A stretch of 6,284 nt of DNA from Acidimicrobiia bacterium (GTDB lineage: Bacteria > Actinomycetota > Acidimicrobiia > IMCC26256 > BP-133). Below the pieces are notes generated by a model. That model saw nothing but the letters and a program-made list of their open reading frames with translations. It searched no databases and was not told where the DNA came from. The stretch is taken from the NCBI GenBank assembly GCA_025923175.1, contig JAICGL010000262.1, forward strand, positions 1 to 6,284, read 5' to 3'. This document shows positions 5,821 to 6,284 of the stretch, one piece after another. The position numbers were made by a program, and so were the translations under genes. Position 1 is the first letter of the stretch, and every line of letters begins with the position of its first letter.

Positions 5821-5880
5821 GATCGCCTCCCGTCCGGCGCGCCTGCGCCACCCGACAGCCGCGCGATCCTAAGAGCATCC
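5821..5880. promoter_or_regulatory. 60-bp divergent spacer with nested inverted repeats
   Basis: This short spacer must hold the start signals of both the reductase (minus) and the lipoprotein gene (plus), unless promoters lie inside the genes. It contains GGCGC-GCCT-GCGCC (5836-5849), a perfect 5-bp-arm dyad, enclosed by a second inverted pair, GATCGC (5821-5826) and GCGATC (5863-5868). One of these arms overlaps the reductase Shine-Dalgarno region. I see no clear -10 element. A regulator site is possible; chance dyads in GC-rich DNA are also possible. Confidence 0.35.
5826..5831 (-). promoter_or_regulatory. Shine-Dalgarno GGGAGG for the reductase gene
   Basis: On the minus strand GGGAGG is followed by CGATC and then ATG at 5820. 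This good spacing supports the chosen start. Confidence 0.7.
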
Positions 5881-6284
5881 ATGTCGTTGCAAGCCATCGC
5901 ATCCACTCGCGCCGTCATCGCACTTGTCGTCCTTCTGGCCGCGGCCGGATGCCGATCGGGTAGCAAGCACGACGCCGCCAAGGACCCCGACACCACGGTC
6001 ACCCAGCCGGGCGGGGCTCCCGCCGAGGGCTCCGGTGGTGCGACCGGCGGGGCAGGCGGCGGTGCCGGGCCGTCCGGCGACGGAGCCGCTGCGAACGCGT
6101 CGGGCGGCAGCGTCGGAGCAGGCGGCACCGGCGGAGCGGGCGGATCCGGAACTGTTCCGAAGGGCAGCGGTCCCGTCGTCGGCGCGCCGACCGACCCCGG
6201 CGCCGGCCCGGCCCGGCCGAAGGGGTGGCGCACGCTGCCGCCGGCCCCGCTGCGGAGCCGCCACAGCGCCAGCGCCGTGTGGAC
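5881..6284 (+). CDS. Lipoprotein with Gly/Ala/Ser linker and start of a kelch-like domain, partial
   Basis: The frame opens at ATG 5881 and is still open at the right edge, giving 134 codons. The N-terminus is a lipoprotein signal: hydrophobic segment 11-22 followed by L-A-A-A-G-C, with C24 as the lipidated residue (Ala at -3 is acceptable but not the best lipobox residue). Residues about 42-112 form a low-complexity linker of Gly, Ala, Ser, Pro and Thr, typical of a spacer that holds a domain away from the membrane. From about 116 the sequence W-R-T-L-P-P-A-P-L-R-S-R-H-S-A matches the beginning of a kelch-type beta-propeller repeat, where the W..LP.AP.....H...W pattern is common. The protein should sit on the outer face of the cytoplasmic membrane. 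Its function is unknown. The ribosome-binding sequence (AAGAG, 5 nt spacing) is weak. The kelch call rests on a single partial repeat. Confidence 0.75.
   Translation, partial: MSLQAIASTRAVIALVVLLAAAGCRSGSKHDAAKDPDTTVTQPGGAPAEGSGGATGGAGGGAGPSGDGAAANASGGSVGAGGTGGAGGSGTVPKGSGPVVGAPTDPGAGPARPKGWRTLPPAPLRSRHSASAVW

Noticed and set aside
5790..6233. 147-codon minus-strand frame opposite the lipoprotein start
   Set aside because: It is a Pro/Ala-rich shadow of the Gly/Ala linker, and overlaps both the reductase start and the lipoprotein signal, which are well supported.

Overview
The window is uniformly GC-rich DNA with strong G/C preference at third codon positions, TTG/ATG starts, a Tat-dependent oxidoreductase and several secreted proteins built from repeated beta-propeller-like units. 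This suggests a high-GC actinobacterium. The secreted delta-60 and 'GYWL' repeat proteins and the kelch-type lipoprotein resemble what is common in Acidimicrobiia, but that placement is inference from protein style, not from a marker gene.

Layout from left to right. (1) 1-400, minus: 5' part of a formate dehydrogenase-N/O type alpha subunit gene, read out of the left edge, with a Tat signal and a [4Fe-4S] cysteine set. (2) 401-605: 205-bp gap holding the formate dehydrogenase leader, a cluster of four DNA dyads just after the next gene's stop codon, and a doubtful small reading frame. (3) 606-2861, minus: 751-residue secreted protein with 14 delta-60-type repeats. (4) 2862-3044: 183-bp divergent intergenic region rich in GGAC/GGTCC-type inverted repeats. 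(5) 3045-4958, plus: 637-residue secreted protein with a short Ig-like N-terminal part and 12 'GYWL...DG.VF.FG' repeats. (6) 4969-5820, minus: 3-hydroxyisobutyrate dehydrogenase-family NAD(P)-dependent reductase, converging on gene 5 with only 10 bp between stops. (7) 5821-5880: 60-bp divergent spacer with nested dyads. (8) 5881-6284, plus: start of a lipoprotein with a Gly/Ala/Ser linker and the beginning of a kelch-like domain, cut by the right edge.

How the genes relate. The two large secreted repeat proteins share one divergent control region and are the most likely co-regulated pair. Both are predicted to be exported, lack cysteine, and consist almost entirely of propeller-like repeats with no anchor or catalytic domain that I can recognise. 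The formate dehydrogenase and the reductase are ordinary metabolic genes with no evident link to the repeat proteins. The kelch lipoprotein at the right edge is a third exported repeat-type protein. I see no tRNA, rRNA, CRISPR array, insertion sequence or attachment site. I do not see a convincing new multi-gene system. The most interesting material is the divergent pair of secreted repeat proteins with its dyad-rich promoter region.
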